NCBI RefSeq assembly: GCF_009936045.1
Contig: NZ_QWEQ01000002.1
Span: 1-64,000 of the forward strand
Direction of reading: 5' to 3'
Length of the DNA: 64,000 nucleotides
Source: Emergencia sp. 1XD21-10
Lineage (GTDB): Bacteria; Bacillota; Clostridia; Peptostreptococcales; Anaerovoracaceae
Each line of letters begins with the position of its first letter. Position 1 is the stretch's first letter. The position numbers and the translations under genes were made by a program. Below, in pieces: positions 1 to 7,953 of the stretch. The notes beneath the pieces are model-generated. The model was not told the DNA's origin. It saw nothing but the letters and a program-made list of their open reading frames with translations, and ran no database searches.

Positions 1-301
1 ATAAAAAACTGGCGCGCACCTGCCGCCTAATACCCACTTTTTTGATATTTTACTGTAGGATGCTAAAGTTTTTCCGACTATCTGTCTGCATTTCTTTCTG
101 CCGCCGCCATTTTTTCTAAAAAAGCTTTTCTACCTGGCACTTTCTCAAAGGTCCGCGCCATGTATACAGAAATCAAGCTCAAAATTGGCACGGGGTAAAT
201 CATCGGCATATCTTAATTCTCTTTCTGCCAGGTTTACTCCCGTACACGAATTTGCCTGACTAACTGCTTCAAGCCGGCGCTCTGGTCGAAAATCAAAACA
301 A
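1..301. other. Non-coding or unresolved stretch at the window edge
   Basis: No convincing gene. Two overlapping frames on the minus strand (about 298-161 and 245-90) give protein-like but short translations that end in stops, without a start codon and ribosome site. They could be the degraded tail of a gene, but I do not recognise either and cannot choose between them. Confidence 0.3.
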
Positions 302-331
302 AAGCTGTCTCATTTTATTTTGAGACAGCTC
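302..331 (-). terminator. Terminator of the secreted FN3 protein gene
   Basis: A 10-bp perfect stem AGCTGTCTCA/TGAGACAGCT (303-312 with 321-330) with an 8-nt loop lies just past the stop codon at 340. On the minus strand it is followed by a T-rich tract, so it reads as a Rho-independent terminator. Confidence 0.75.
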
Positions 332-339
332 CAATCATG

Positions 340-1689
340 TTAAATCAAAATCGGATCGCACGGCTGACTGCTCGTGCTGGTTACAGAATTTCTTGCAATG
401 AGGAAGTAGTAGTACTGCTGCCCCGGTTTTCTCAGCGAATCAAAATATGTTGTCTCCTCTTTAATCGTTGCCTCAAGCCAATAAGGACCGTTTATCGTTC
501 TGCTGCAGTAGAGCTCATAACAGTCTGCGCCTTTTACTTCATTCCATGACAACGTAACGGATCCATTCTCATCATCGTGAAGCACTCCGGAAAAACCAGT
601 TGGCGGCTGCAGCTGTATATCTACATAAACAGCTTTGGAGTAAGCTGAATTCCCGCTACTGTTTCCAGCATAAACCGCCTTTACACGGTACCGGCAGATA
701 CCTTCGATATTGCTTACCCTTGCAGTATAGGTCAGATTTGTAGTAGTCTTTACCAGTTTTTCTCTGTCCGTTCCAATTTTACGATAGACTTTATAGCAAT
801 CTGCTTTAGCTACCTGTCCCCAAGACAGTGTAATCTTACTTTCCGCCTGATTGTTTTCTATGGTAACTACAGGTGTCGCCAGCTTCAGCGTGTTTGATAC
901 GATATTGCTGTATTGGCTGCCACTGGTTTTGACCGCTTTAATTTTGTAGTAAGCTTTTTGTCCCATGTCCACAGAACGATCAAGAAAAACCCTGTCCTCT
1001 GTCTTTCCAATGCGCTTATAAGTTCCGGTTTTATTGTAGCTTCGGTACACATCGTAGCGGGTTGTATTAGTGGTCTTCAGCCATGTCAACCGAATTCCGC
1101 CAGCTTCCATATCTCGCATTGAAGATACCGTTGGGGCTGCATAAGTTTTGTACTTAACTGGTTTTTTCACCATAGTCAGATAGCTATACTGTCCATACAT
1201 CGAGAAAAAATCATCGATAGTGCCACTGTAATACTGCACCGTATTGGCTCTGTCATAATTATTGTCAGCCCAATAAATATAATCTTCCGTCACCTTTAAA
1301 AGCACCACGGAATGACCAGACCAACTGTCAAACTGTCTGGTATTGCAAAAACGAATATGCGTGCCCGCTTTAACACCAAGACATTTTTTTAGGAAATTCT
1401 TCTGGGTATTCTTTAGTCCTGTAAAATAGTTAACATCGTTTTGCGCTGCCAAAAGTCCGTTGATAGTCTCAGCAAACCCCCAGCATTCTCCACTCTTTGG
1501 AAAAGTGCTCAGGTGCTTGTACTTACTCATGGCATAGTCAATGGTGGAAGAGGCGGTCTCGTTTGCAGTACAATCCTGTCCTGCATACCCTGTACCTGAG
1601 TCAGCTACAGCTTCTTGCGGCTGCAATATAAATGACACACTCAGCATCATGGTACATGTCAAAAGTAAAGCCAAGGCTCTTTTTTTCAT
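340..1689 (-). CDS. Secreted Cys/His-type putative hydrolase with FN3 repeats
   Basis: 449 aa, taking the ATG at 1689, which has AAAGGA seven bases upstream and begins a clear signal peptide (MKKR, a hydrophobic stretch, cleavage probably after AVA near residue 29). An N-terminal domain follows with a GECWGF motif (Cys about 69), SGHSVVL (His about 126) and a WADNNYD motif about 16 residues later. That order (Cys, His, Asp/Asn) and spacing resemble papain- or NlpC-like cysteine peptidases and amidases. I infer such a fold but cannot name the family. The C-terminal half is three fibronectin type III-like repeats of about 90 residues each. The protein is expected outside the cell, with FN3 modules as spacers or binding units. 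It is a single-gene unit with its own terminator. Substrate unknown. Confidence 0.7.
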   Translation of the reverse strand: MKKRALALLLTCTMMLSVSFILQPQEAVADSGTGYAGQDCTANETASSTIDYAMSKYKHLSTFPKSGECWGFAETINGLLAAQNDVNYFTGLKNTQKNFLKKCLGVKAGTHIRFCNTRQFDSWSGHSVVLLKVTEDYIYWADNNYDRANTVQYYSGTIDDFFSMYGQYSYLTMVKKPVKYKTYAAPTVSSMRDMEAGGIRLTWLKTTNTTRYDVYRSYNKTGTYKRIGKTEDRVFLDRSVDMGQKAYYKIKAVKTSGSQYSNIVSNTLKLATPVVTIENNQAESKITLSWGQVAKADCYKVYRKIGTDREKLVKTTTNLTYTARVSNIEGICRYRVKAVYAGNSSGNSAYSKAVYVDIQLQPPTGFSGVLHDDENGSVTLSWNEVKGADCYELYCSRTINGPYWLEATIKEETTYFDSLRKPGQQYYYFLIARNSVTSTSSQPCDPILI

Positions 1690-1723
1690 AGCTTGTCCTT
1701 TCTGTCCTGCTTTCGCAAACGCT

Positions 1724-2347
1724 TTATAAATGCTTCTCACAAAGTTCCTTTATGCTGCAGTTTTCGCAAGCAGGCTTTCTGGCGTCGCAGCAGTTTCTGC
1801 CGTGGAAAATCAGTGAATGGTGAGTTCTCGACCATCTATCTTCAGGGATTACTTCCATCAGCGCCATCTCTGTTTTCAACACGTCTTTTTCGCTGACAAA
1901 ACCGATTCTGTTTGCCACTCTAAATACGTGAGTATCCACCGCAATACGCTGATGTCCAAATCCTACAGAAAGCACTACGTTAGCAGTTTTCCTGCCTACA
2001 CCCGGCAGTTCCACCAATTTGTCGTAGTCCTCCGGCACCTTGCCGTCGTATTGATCTGCCAGCATTTTCGCCATCTTTACGATATTCTTTGACTTCGTCT
2101 TGTACATGCCGATTCGCCTGATATACTCGCTAACCTCCTCCGGGTCGGCATTTCCCAGTGCAAAAGCGTCCGGATAAGCTGCGAATAAATCCGGAGTCAC
2201 CTGATTGACGCTTTTGTCTGTGGTTTGTGCGGACAAAGCCACCGCTACAATAAGCTGAAATACATTTTGATGATGCAGTGCGCACTCTGCGTCCGGATAA
2301 GTATCCTCCAAAATGTCTAAAATTTCTTTAATGTGTTCCTGTTTCAT
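1724..2347 (-). CDS. nth: Endonuclease III (base-excision repair glycosylase/AP lyase)
   Basis: Removes oxidised pyrimidines and cuts the abasic site. About 207 aa from MKQEH, normal for the family. It shows the helix-hairpin-helix LPGVGRKTANVV with the catalytic Lys, the catalytic Asp in AVDTHVFRV, and the C-terminal 4Fe-4S cluster ligands in the order C-x6-C-x2-C-x5-C (ARKPACENCSIKELCEKHL end). The start is unusual. A promoter with TTGTCA and TATAAT 17 bp apart ends seven bases before the ATG at 2347, and no spaced Shine-Dalgarno exists, so the message is probably leaderless or nearly so. A longer reading frame continues upstream but runs through this promoter and is not supported. Confidence 0.9.
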   Translation of the reverse strand: MKQEHIKEILDILEDTYPDAECALHHQNVFQLIVAVALSAQTTDKSVNQVTPDLFAAYPDAFALGNADPEEVSEYIRRIGMYKTKSKNIVKMAKMLADQYDGKVPEDYDKLVELPGVGRKTANVVLSVGFGHQRIAVDTHVFRVANRIGFVSEKDVLKTEMALMEVIPEDRWSRTHHSLIFHGRNCCDARKPACENCSIKELCEKHL

Positions 2348-2354
2348 ACCTAGC

Positions 2355-2383
2355 ATTATACAAGAAAAAACAATCTTTGACAA
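2355..2383 (-). promoter_or_regulatory. nth promoter giving a near-leaderless transcript
   Basis: Minus-strand -35 TTGTCA (2383-2378), 17-bp spacer, -10 TATAAT (2360-2355). A start site 6-8 bases downstream falls at about 2349-2347, on the nth ATG. Confidence 0.6.
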
Positions 2384-2425
2384 GTCCGAGCAGACAGACC
2401 ACCGCAAGCCACGCATCTATTTTGC

Positions 2426-2454
2426 TTGACAAATGCCCATTCCCCTCATATAAT
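2426..2454 (+). promoter_or_regulatory. Consensus promoter of the GntR regulator gene
   Basis: TTGACA (2426-2431), exactly 17 bp, TATAAT (2449-2454): a perfect sigma-A promoter. Just downstream, TTGTATACGG (about 2454-2463) contains a GTATAC palindrome of the kind bound by FadR/FCD-type GntR proteins, at the likely transcription start. It may be an autoregulatory operator (inference). Confidence 0.7.
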
Positions 2455-2484
2455 TGTATACGGTTAAAATCCAGGAGGAAAGAA

Positions 2485-3147
2485 ATGTCTATTATTCAAT
2501 ACTTAGAAGACGGCAAAACAGGCAATCAGCCCCTATCCACCAATCTTTACACAGAGCTTCAGGAAGACGTTTTAACTGGCAAACTAAAGCCCGGTGAAAA
2601 ATTAACAGAACAGAAAATCTGCAATGAGTATAAAGTCAGCAGGACACCTGTCAGAGAAGCATTGAGACAGCTTGAAATGGACGGTCTCATTGAAAATATT
2701 CCCAACAGAGGCGCCTTTGTCCTTGGGCTTTCCACACAAGATTTAGAAGATATGTTTACCCTTCGCAAAGATTATGAAATTCAAGCTGTGAGATGGGCTA
2801 TTGAACGCATTACAGAAGAAGAAATGCAAGAACTTGAGGAGACCTTTGAATTCATGGAATTTTATACCATGAAAAACGATATTAACAAAATGATTAATAT
2901 CAATACAGCATTCCATCAGATTATTTACATGGCAACGCATAACAGAATGCTGAAGCAAATACTGTCTTCCTATCAGACTTATTTGAAGCACTGCAGCCCA
3001 TCCAACTACTACGCCCCTTCCTACCTGAACGATGTCCTTTTGGAACACCGCGCTATCTTCGAAGCATTTAAAGCCGGCGACATCGAAGGCGGCGCACTGG
3101 CGATGAAAGAACATATGGAAAATGGCAAAAAACGAAAATTCAAATAA
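2485..3147 (+). CDS. GntR-family transcriptional regulator, FCD (FadR-like) subfamily
   Basis: 220 aa from the ATG at 2485, preceded by AGGAGG (2473-2478). Residues about 15-80 form the winged helix-turn-helix: LKPGEKLTEQKICNEY, then SRTPVREALRQLEMDGLIE, the hallmark GntR motif. The rest is an all-helical FCD ligand domain (residues about 90-210, with LRKDYEIQAVRWA and conserved His residues such as AFHQI that bind a metal in this family). Such proteins sense small carboxylates. The ligand cannot be read from the sequence. It is a stand-alone gene divergent from nth and convergent with clpB, so its target is not obvious from context. Confidence 0.9.
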   Translation: MSIIQYLEDGKTGNQPLSTNLYTELQEDVLTGKLKPGEKLTEQKICNEYKVSRTPVREALRQLEMDGLIENIPNRGAFVLGLSTQDLEDMFTLRKDYEIQAVRWAIERITEEEMQELEETFEFMEFYTMKNDINKMININTAFHQIIYMATHNRMLKQILSSYQTYLKHCSPSNYYAPSYLNDVLLEHRAIFEAFKAGDIEGGALAMKEHMENGKKRKFK

Positions 3148-3163
3148 ATAATCAAAAACTATT

Positions 3164-3197
3164 ACAGCCTCCAGCAAAGCTTATTGCGGGAGGCTGT
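3164..3197. terminator. Bidirectional terminator between the GntR gene and clpB
   Basis: Stem ACAGCCTCC (3164-3172) with GGAGGCTGT (3189-3197). It is followed by T-rich sequence on the plus strand and preceded by an A-rich run, so it can serve both convergent genes. Confidence 0.75.
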
Positions 3198-3213
3198 TCT
3201 TGTATTCTCTATT

Positions 3214-5805
3214 TTATTTTACCTCAAAAATCAGTTGTTCTCCGTCAGAATTGATGACCACTGTATCCCCGTCTGTAATTTCACCCTGAATCAGCTTGGA
3301 AGCAAGGGCTGTTTCGATATTTTTCTGCAGATATCTTTTTACAGGTCTTGCACCATAGGCCGGATCGTAGGAATTTTTTGCAATGAACCTCTTACCCTCT
3401 TCCGTCAGGGAAAGAATAATTTCACGCTCAGAAAGGCGTCTCTCAAGTCCCTTTAAGGAAAGCTCGATAATACTTACAATCTGGTCTTCTGTCAGCGGAC
3501 TGAAGACCACGATATCGTCGATTCTGTTGAGGAATTCCGGACGGAAGTAATTCTTCAGCTGGTTTTCTACATCTTCCTTGGTTTTCTCATCAATCGAGCC
3601 GTCAGGCTGGATGTTTTCAATCAGCTGACTGCTGCCGATGTTGGAGGTCATGATGATAATGGTATTTTTGAAATCTACTGTTCTTCCCTGATTATCGGTC
3701 AGTCTTCCATCATCCAGAAGCTGCAGCAGAATGTTGAATACATCCGGGTGCGCTTTTTCAATTTCATCGAAGAGAACCACGCTGTACGGCTTGCGGCGAA
3801 CAGCTTCAGTCAGCTGACCGCCTTCATCGTAGCCCACATATCCCGGAGGCGCACCGACCAGTCTGGACACTGCGTGCTTTTCCATGTACTCGGACATGTC
3901 GATACGAATCATATTCTTCTCCGAATCAAAGAGAGACTCTGACAAAGCCTTGGCAAGCTCAGTTTTACCAACACCAGTAGGTCCAAGGAAAATAAAGGAT
4001 CCGATTGGTCTGTTTTCGTCCTTTAAGCCTGCCCGTGCGCGAAGAATGGATTCTGATACAGAAACAACGCCTTCTTCCTGACCGATGACTCTGCGGTGCA
4101 AAATTTCCGGCAATTTGAGCAGCTTTTCCTTCTCCGACTCTACCAGCTTGGCGACAGGAATGCCAGTCCATGCAGAAACTACTTCTGCAATTTCTTCCTC
4201 GCCGACCTCTTCTTTCAGCAGGCGATTTTCCTCAGCCGTTTCAGCAGTCTGCTTATCAGTTTCAAGCTTTTTCAAAAGCTCCGGCAGCGTACCGTATTTC
4301 AGCTGCGCTAGTTTTTCAAGGTCGTAGTTTCTTTCCGCCTCTTCCATCTGGTGCTTTACTTCTTCTATCTGCTCCTTGGTACTCTTCACCTGGGTAATCG
4401 CTTTTTTCTCATTTTCCCACTGGGCACGCATCGTGGCATTTTCCTCGCGAAGCTGGGAAAGCTCTTTTTCAAGTGCGGAAAGCCTTGCCACCGATCCGCG
4501 GTCTGTCTCCTTGGAAAGAGCTTGCTTTTCGATTTCCAGCTGCATGATTTTTCTGGAAATCTCATCAAGTTCCGTTGGCAAGCTGTCGATTTCCGTTCTG
4601 ATTTTGGAAGCTGCCTCATCCATCAAGTCAATGGCTTTATCTGGAAGAAAACGATCGGAAATATACCGGTCAGAAAGAGTTGCGCAGGCAATGAGAGCGC
4701 TGTCTGTAATGCGCACGCCGTGATGAATCTCAAAGCGTTCCTTAAGACCACGGAGAATGGAAATGGTATCCTCCACTGTCGGCTGATCCACAAGAACCTT
4801 CTGAAAACGTCGCTCAAGTGCTGCGTCCTTTTCGATATACTTGCGATATTCATCAAGAGTCGTAGCGCCAATGCAGTGAAGTTCTCCTCTGGCAAGCTTT
4901 GGTTTCAGCAGGTTTCCTGCATCCATGGAGCCCTCTGTTCTTCCTGCACCTACAATATTGTGAATCTCATCAATGAACAGAATAATTCTACCATCGGACT
5001 TTTCGATTTCGTTGAGAACGGCTTTCAGACGTTCCTCAAACTCTCCTCTGAATTTGGCGCCGGCAATGAGGGCTCCCATATCAAGCGCAAAAATCGTCTT
5101 GTCTTTCAGTCCCTCCGGCACATCGCCGTTTAAAATTCTCTGTGCCAGCCCTTCTACTACGGCAGTCTTGCCTACCCCCGGCTCACCAATCAAGACCGGA
5201 TTATTTTTAGTTCTTCTGGAAAGGATCTGAATTGCGTGTCTGATTTCGCTGTCACGCCCAATAACCGGGTCCAGTTTTCCCTCTCTTGCCATCTCCACGA
5301 GATCACGACCATACTTATTCAACACGTCATAGTTATCTTCAGGATTCTGGCTGGTAATACGCTGGTTTCCTCTCACTTTAGAAAGAGCCTCCAAAAATTT
5401 CTCCTTGGTAATCTGATACCTAGAAAACAGCTTAGCAGATGGTGTGCCTCGCTCAGCAAGGAGCGCCAGGTACAAGTGCTCAACACTGACATATTCATCT
5501 TTAAACTGCTCTGCTTCCTTCTCTGCAGAAATCAGAACCTGATTCAGCCTTCTAGAAGCGTAGATATTATCAGCATTTCCGGAAACTTTCGGCAGTTTCT
5601 CGATGGCTTCCTGAAGCTCAGCAATCATATAGGAAGGATTGACCTCCATGTACTGCAAAAGCTTCGGAATCAGACCGTCCTTCTGCATTAGCAGCGCTAA
5701 ATGCAAATGCTCACCCTCCAGTACCTGATGGCCCTCTGAAATTGCAATATTTTGGCAGTCCATAATGGCGGACTGTGCATTCTGTGTAAATTTTTCGATG
5801 TTCAT
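3214..5805 (-). CDS. clpB: ATP-dependent disaggregase ClpB (Hsp100)
   Basis: 863 aa from MNIEKF at 5805, with GGGGGTG seven bases upstream. Full-length ClpB: N-terminal Clp repeat domain (1-145), first AAA+ module with Walker A GEPGVGKT and Walker [10 protein letters not shown], the long coiled-coil middle domain (about 400-525) rich in Glu and Lys, second AAA+ module with GPTGVGKT and [11 protein letters not shown], and the C-terminal D2-small domain. It pulls proteins out of aggregates together with DnaK. The middle domain separates ClpB from ClpC/ClpA, and no ClpP-binding loop was recognised. A perfect CIRCE operator lies upstream, so expression is predicted to be repressed by HrcA and raised by heat. 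Monocistronic. Confidence 0.97.
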   Translation of the reverse strand: MNIEKFTQNAQSAIMDCQNIAISEGHQVLEGEHLHLALLMQKDGLIPKLLQYMEVNPSYMIAELQEAIEKLPKVSGNADNIYASRRLNQVLISAEKEAEQFKDEYVSVEHLYLALLAERGTPSAKLFSRYQITKEKFLEALSKVRGNQRITSQNPEDNYDVLNKYGRDLVEMAREGKLDPVIGRDSEIRHAIQILSRRTKNNPVLIGEPGVGKTAVVEGLAQRILNGDVPEGLKDKTIFALDMGALIAGAKFRGEFEERLKAVLNEIEKSDGRIILFIDEIHNIVGAGRTEGSMDAGNLLKPKLARGELHCIGATTLDEYRKYIEKDAALERRFQKVLVDQPTVEDTISILRGLKERFEIHHGVRITDSALIACATLSDRYISDRFLPDKAIDLMDEAASKIRTEIDSLPTELDEISRKIMQLEIEKQALSKETDRGSVARLSALEKELSQLREENATMRAQWENEKKAITQVKSTKEQIEEVKHQMEEAERNYDLEKLAQLKYGTLPELLKKLETDKQTAETAEENRLLKEEVGEEEIAEVVSAWTGIPVAKLVESEKEKLLKLPEILHRRVIGQEEGVVSVSESILRARAGLKDENRPIGSFIFLGPTGVGKTELAKALSESLFDSEKNMIRIDMSEYMEKHAVSRLVGAPPGYVGYDEGGQLTEAVRRKPYSVVLFDEIEKAHPDVFNILLQLLDDGRLTDNQGRTVDFKNTIIIMTSNIGSSQLIENIQPDGSIDEKTKEDVENQLKNYFRPEFLNRIDDIVVFSPLTEDQIVSIIELSLKGLERRLSEREIILSLTEEGKRFIAKNSYDPAYGARPVKRYLQKNIETALASKLIQGEITDGDTVVINSDGEQLIFEVK

Positions 5806-5865
5806 ATGCTTCACCCCCGCTTCAAACATCACTATATTTGTACTATTTTTAATCTCTGTCTCTAT

Positions 5866-5894
5866 TTTATACCCACTTTTTCAAAAAGTAAAGA
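5866..5894 (-). promoter_or_regulatory. Likely clpB promoter
   Basis: Minus-strand -10 TATAAA (5871-5866) with a weak -35 around 5893-5888 (CTTTAC). The CIRCE element sits directly upstream of this -35. The -35 assignment is uncertain. Confidence 0.45.
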
Positions 5895-5899
5895 ACTTT

Positions 5900-5926
5900 T
5901 TAGCACTCATCGTCTAAGAGTGCTAA
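5900..5926. promoter_or_regulatory. CIRCE operator (HrcA binding site)
   Basis: TTAGCACTC, nine bases, GAGTGCTAA: a perfect match to the classical CIRCE inverted repeat at 5900-5908 and 5918-5926, about 100 bp before the clpB start. In Firmicutes this site is bound by HrcA, which represses chaperone genes. Finding it on clpB rather than only on groE/dnaK is reported for some Gram-positive lineages. Confidence 0.95.
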
Positions 5927-5945
5927 CAATCTTCAAAACAAAGAA

Positions 5946-5976
5946 TGCCCGCATAGCCATCTAGCATACACGGGCA
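5946..5976 (-). terminator. Weak terminator after the M50 peptidase gene
   Basis: TGCCCG/CGGGCA arms (5946-5951 and 5971-5976) followed on the minus strand by a T-rich stretch, immediately past the stop codon at 5998. Confidence 0.45.
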
Positions 5977-5997
5977 ACTCATAACTTCGCAAAATCT

Positions 5998-6714
5998 TTA
6001 AAAAATAATCAAATCCATCAGAAGCTGATATACAAAGTTGACGCAAGGCACCAGCACAACATCAGTTACGTTAAAGATAATCAGCGCCAGCAGAATAAGA
6101 AATCCTTTGTCGTAAACCTGATAATACCAGTTGTATTTCCGCAGGTCGAAAATCTCGGTCAAAATGCCGAACCCATCCAGCGGCGGCACCGGCAGCAGAT
6201 TAAATACCATCAGCACCACATTGACCGATATGATGTAAAACAAAACGTCTAAAAGAACATCTCCGAAAGTGCCCATGAGCCAAGGTGGATTCATGATAAA
6301 TAAGCCTTTCAGTACAAACGAAAAGACGATAGCAATGAAGAGATTCATCACGACTCCCGCAAAGGACACCAACATTTCGTCCCGCCTTCTGTGTTTATAA
6401 TAGCGCGGATCAATTTCTACAGGAACACCCCATCCAAATCCCGCGATTAGCAGCGCAAAAAAACCAAAAGGATCAATATGTGCCGCGGGGTTTATGGTTA
6501 ATCTTCCCTGCAGCTTCGGAGTTGGATCCCCTAGCTTATAAGATACAATCCCGTGTGCAAATTCGTGAAAAGATAAACCTATAATAATGCCAGGCAAAAT
6601 CAAAAGTTTATCCATAATCCATTCTCCGGCATCTACGTATGGATTAGAAATAATTCTAAGTACAATCAGTGCAAAGAGCAGCACCAGCGCCGGTGAGCGT
6701 AAAAATCGTTTCAA
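5998..6714 (-). CDS. Membrane zinc metalloprotease, M50 (site-2 protease) family
   Basis: About 238 aa if it starts at the TTG at 6714, which has AAAGGA eight bases upstream. The frame stays open to a TTG at 6768, but that has no ribosome site and would contain the likely promoter (TTTTCA, 17 bp, TAAAAT at 6775-6747). Several transmembrane segments carry the zinc motif HEFAHG and the second-site motif NLLPVPPLDG (the NPDG-type Asp). This is the short, PDZ-less SpoIVFB/YwhC-like group of intramembrane proteases that cut within the membrane. No partner is adjacent, so the substrate is unknown. The SpoIVFB role cannot be assumed. Confidence 0.85.
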   Translation of the reverse strand: MKRFLRSPALVLLFALIVLRIISNPYVDAGEWIMDKLLILPGIIIGLSFHEFAHGIVSYKLGDPTPKLQGRLTINPAAHIDPFGFFALLIAGFGWGVPVEIDPRYYKHRRRDEMLVSFAGVVMNLFIAIVFSFVLKGLFIMNPPWLMGTFGDVLLDVLFYIISVNVVLMVFNLLPVPPLDGFGILTEIFDLRKYNWYYQVYDKGFLILLALIIFNVTDVVLVPCVNFVYQLLMDLIIF

Positions 6715-6746
6715 ATCTTTTTTCCTTTCCCAATATATTTTTAAAT

Positions 6747-6775
6747 ATTTTATCACATTTATGGGCAATTGAAAA
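6747..6775 (-). promoter_or_regulatory. Putative promoter of the M50 peptidase gene
   Basis: Minus-strand TTTTCA (6775-6770), 17 bp, TAAAAT (6752-6747). It lies back to back with the -10-like TATAAT (6779-6784) of the LysM gene. Both hexamers deviate from consensus. Confidence 0.4.
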
Positions 6776-6815
6776 TACTATAATATAAACGGTCAAAAAA
6801 GAAAGGTGGTTTTTT

Positions 6816-7175
6816 ATGAGTAATACACTTGTATGTATCGATGTCTATACTGTCTCAGCAGGTGATACCCTGTACACAATTGCAGAGAAATATGATCTGC
6901 CAGTCAGTCTTTTGATGAAGGTTAATCACATTACCAATCCATACAATCTGCAAATCGGAACCAGACTCTGTATTCCGGGAGATCCTTCCCAACTTCCAAA
7001 GCCGGAAGAACCGTCAAAGCCAAAAGTGATTACCCACGTGGTAGAAGCTGGAGACACTCTGTACTTAATTGCAAAAATGCATGGCGCAAAGCTGGATGAT
7101 ATTATGCAAGCCAATCCATCCATCGACCCATACAATCTGATGATTGGAACCGAGCTTTGCGTTCCTCTGCCGTAA
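6816..7175 (+). CDS. Small protein of two LysM domains
   Basis: 119 aa with an AAGGTGG ribosome site seven bases before the ATG. It is essentially two LysM modules: residues about 9-54 (YTVSAGDTLYTIAEKYDLP, ending GTRLCIPG) and about 70-117 (HVVEAGDTLYLIAKMHGA, ending GTELCVP), joined by a Pro/Glu/Lys linker. LysM binds N-acetylglucosamine in peptidoglycan or chitin. No signal peptide is visible, which is typical of spore-coat or cortex-associated LysM proteins made inside the mother cell. Since the organism carries spoIVA, a spore role is possible but unproven. A TATAAT at 6779-6784 is the probable -10. Confidence 0.85.
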   Translation: MSNTLVCIDVYTVSAGDTLYTIAEKYDLPVSLLMKVNHITNPYNLQIGTRLCIPGDPSQLPKPEEPSKPKVITHVVEAGDTLYLIAKMHGAKLDDIMQANPSIDPYNLMIGTELCVPLP

Positions 7176-7226
7176 ATCTTTCACTGTAGAAGTAGTACGC
7201 CTCTGTTGCATTAATGCCTTGTTAAC

Positions 7227-7262
7227 GTGCATAAAATCGATATTTTTTTCAAATATATGCAC
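7227..7262. repeat. 36-bp palindromic unit (GTGCATA...TATATGCAC)
   Basis: Inverted ends GTGCATA (7227-7233) and TATGCAC (7256-7262) around an AT-rich centre. The same 36-bp layout with the same ends occurs at 47440-47475, and three related units lie at 47254-47432. No gene covers it. Confidence 0.6.
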
Positions 7263-7318
7263 ACTGGCCACACTGCGCCCAACAAATATAGTTCGCAGAG
7301 AAGTATGCGTTGCGCACG

Positions 7319-7347
7319 TTGCCTTTTCTTCTCATTCATGGTAGAAT
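7319..7347 (+). promoter_or_regulatory. Promoter of the small membrane protein gene
   Basis: TTGCCT (7319-7324), 17-bp spacer, TAGAAT (7342-7347), about 33 bp before the start codon at 7380. Confidence 0.55.
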
Positions 7348-7379
7348 AAAATCAGCTAACAAACTGGGAGGATACAATT

Positions 7380-7592
7380 ATGGAAGGCACATGCAGACTA
7401 AAAAGGTTTTTACAGAAAGAACATACCCCTGCCGAGAAAGCTATGCTGGTTTCTGCTGCTGCGCTGATCGGCGCTGCTGCAGGCATCATTCTCTTTTCCG
7501 CAAGCGGTGGCATTAACATCGAAATCTCCATCGGCTCTCACAACGGCTGCCATAACACCGGCAACGGCTGTGACAATACCAGCACCAGATAA
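7380..7592 (+). CDS. Small single-span membrane protein
   Basis: 70 aa with GGGAGG (7366-7371) at good distance from the ATG. A basic, hydrophilic N-terminus (about 1-24) precedes one hydrophobic helix rich in Ala and Gly (about 25-43), then a polar tail rich in Gly, Asn and His with two Cys (about 44-70). It has its own promoter and a shared terminator, which supports a real gene. I do not recognise the family. The tail resembles low-complexity, perhaps metal- or surface-interacting sequence, but no function can be assigned. Confidence 0.6.
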   Translation: MEGTCRLKRFLQKEHTPAEKAMLVSAAALIGAAAGIILFSASGGINIEISIGSHNGCHNTGNGCDNTSTR

Positions 7593-7603
7593 TCGACAAA
7601 TTA

Positions 7604-7647
7604 AAAACGCTTTGGCAAGCCATCTTGGGCACCTGCCAAAGCGTTTT
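7604..7647. terminator. Strong bidirectional terminator
   Basis: A 14-bp perfect stem AAAACGCTTTGGCA (7604-7617) with TGCCAAAGCGTTTT (7634-7647), T-runs on both strands, between two convergent genes. Confidence 0.85.
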
Positions 7648-7673
7648 TTCGTTTCACACTTTTTCAATGAAAA

Positions 7674-7937
7674 TTAAAGTTTTTTTAGTTCTTCTTCCAG
7701 TTCTATCAGCACTTCTTGTCTCGCATCAATCGCCGCAGTGAGATCTAGTGCAGTCTGCTCTGCGCCAGCCCCTGCTTTAATTAGGTCATAATAAATTCTG
7801 CCCAGCTGTGCAAAATCCCCTTCCAGGTCTTTCTTTTCTCCATTAATTTTTGTTTTAATCTTCGTTACTTCAATTGCTTCGTTTGCCTTATCACCGATAG
7901 CAGCAGCGGCATCGGTCAGCTTATCTAAAAAAGCCAT
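7674..7937 (-). CDS. Small coiled-coil protein, unknown function
   Basis: 87 aa, preceded by GAAAGGAGA eight bases before the ATG. Mostly helical and charged: an Ala-rich N-terminal helix, then heptad-like Leu/Ile spacing, ending in a Glu/Leu-rich helix (EVLIELEEELKKL). It resembles the small cytoplasmic helical proteins often paired with a zinc ribbon in Firmicutes, but it has no Cys. It is the last gene of the apparent operon cls, murT-like, gatD-like, this gene, 16 bp after gatD. Function unknown. Confidence 0.65.
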   Translation of the reverse strand: MAFLDKLTDAAAAIGDKANEAIEVTKIKTKINGEKKDLEGDFAQLGRIYYDLIKAGAGAEQTALDLTAAIDARQEVLIELEEELKKL

Positions 7938-7953
7938 ATCGATTCTCCTTTCA

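Noticed and set aside
88-298. Tail of an unknown gene at the window edge
   Set aside because: Two overlapping minus-strand frames look equally protein-like and neither has a start site or known relative, so none is called a gene.
4351-5133. Long plus-strand open frame inside clpB
   Set aside because: It is antisense to strongly conserved clpB sequence, has no ribosome site and no recognisable protein.
6714-6768. Longer N-terminus for the M50 protease from a TTG at 6768
   Set aside because: No ribosome site there, and the extra sequence contains the likely promoter. The TTG at 6714 has AAAGGA at the right distance.
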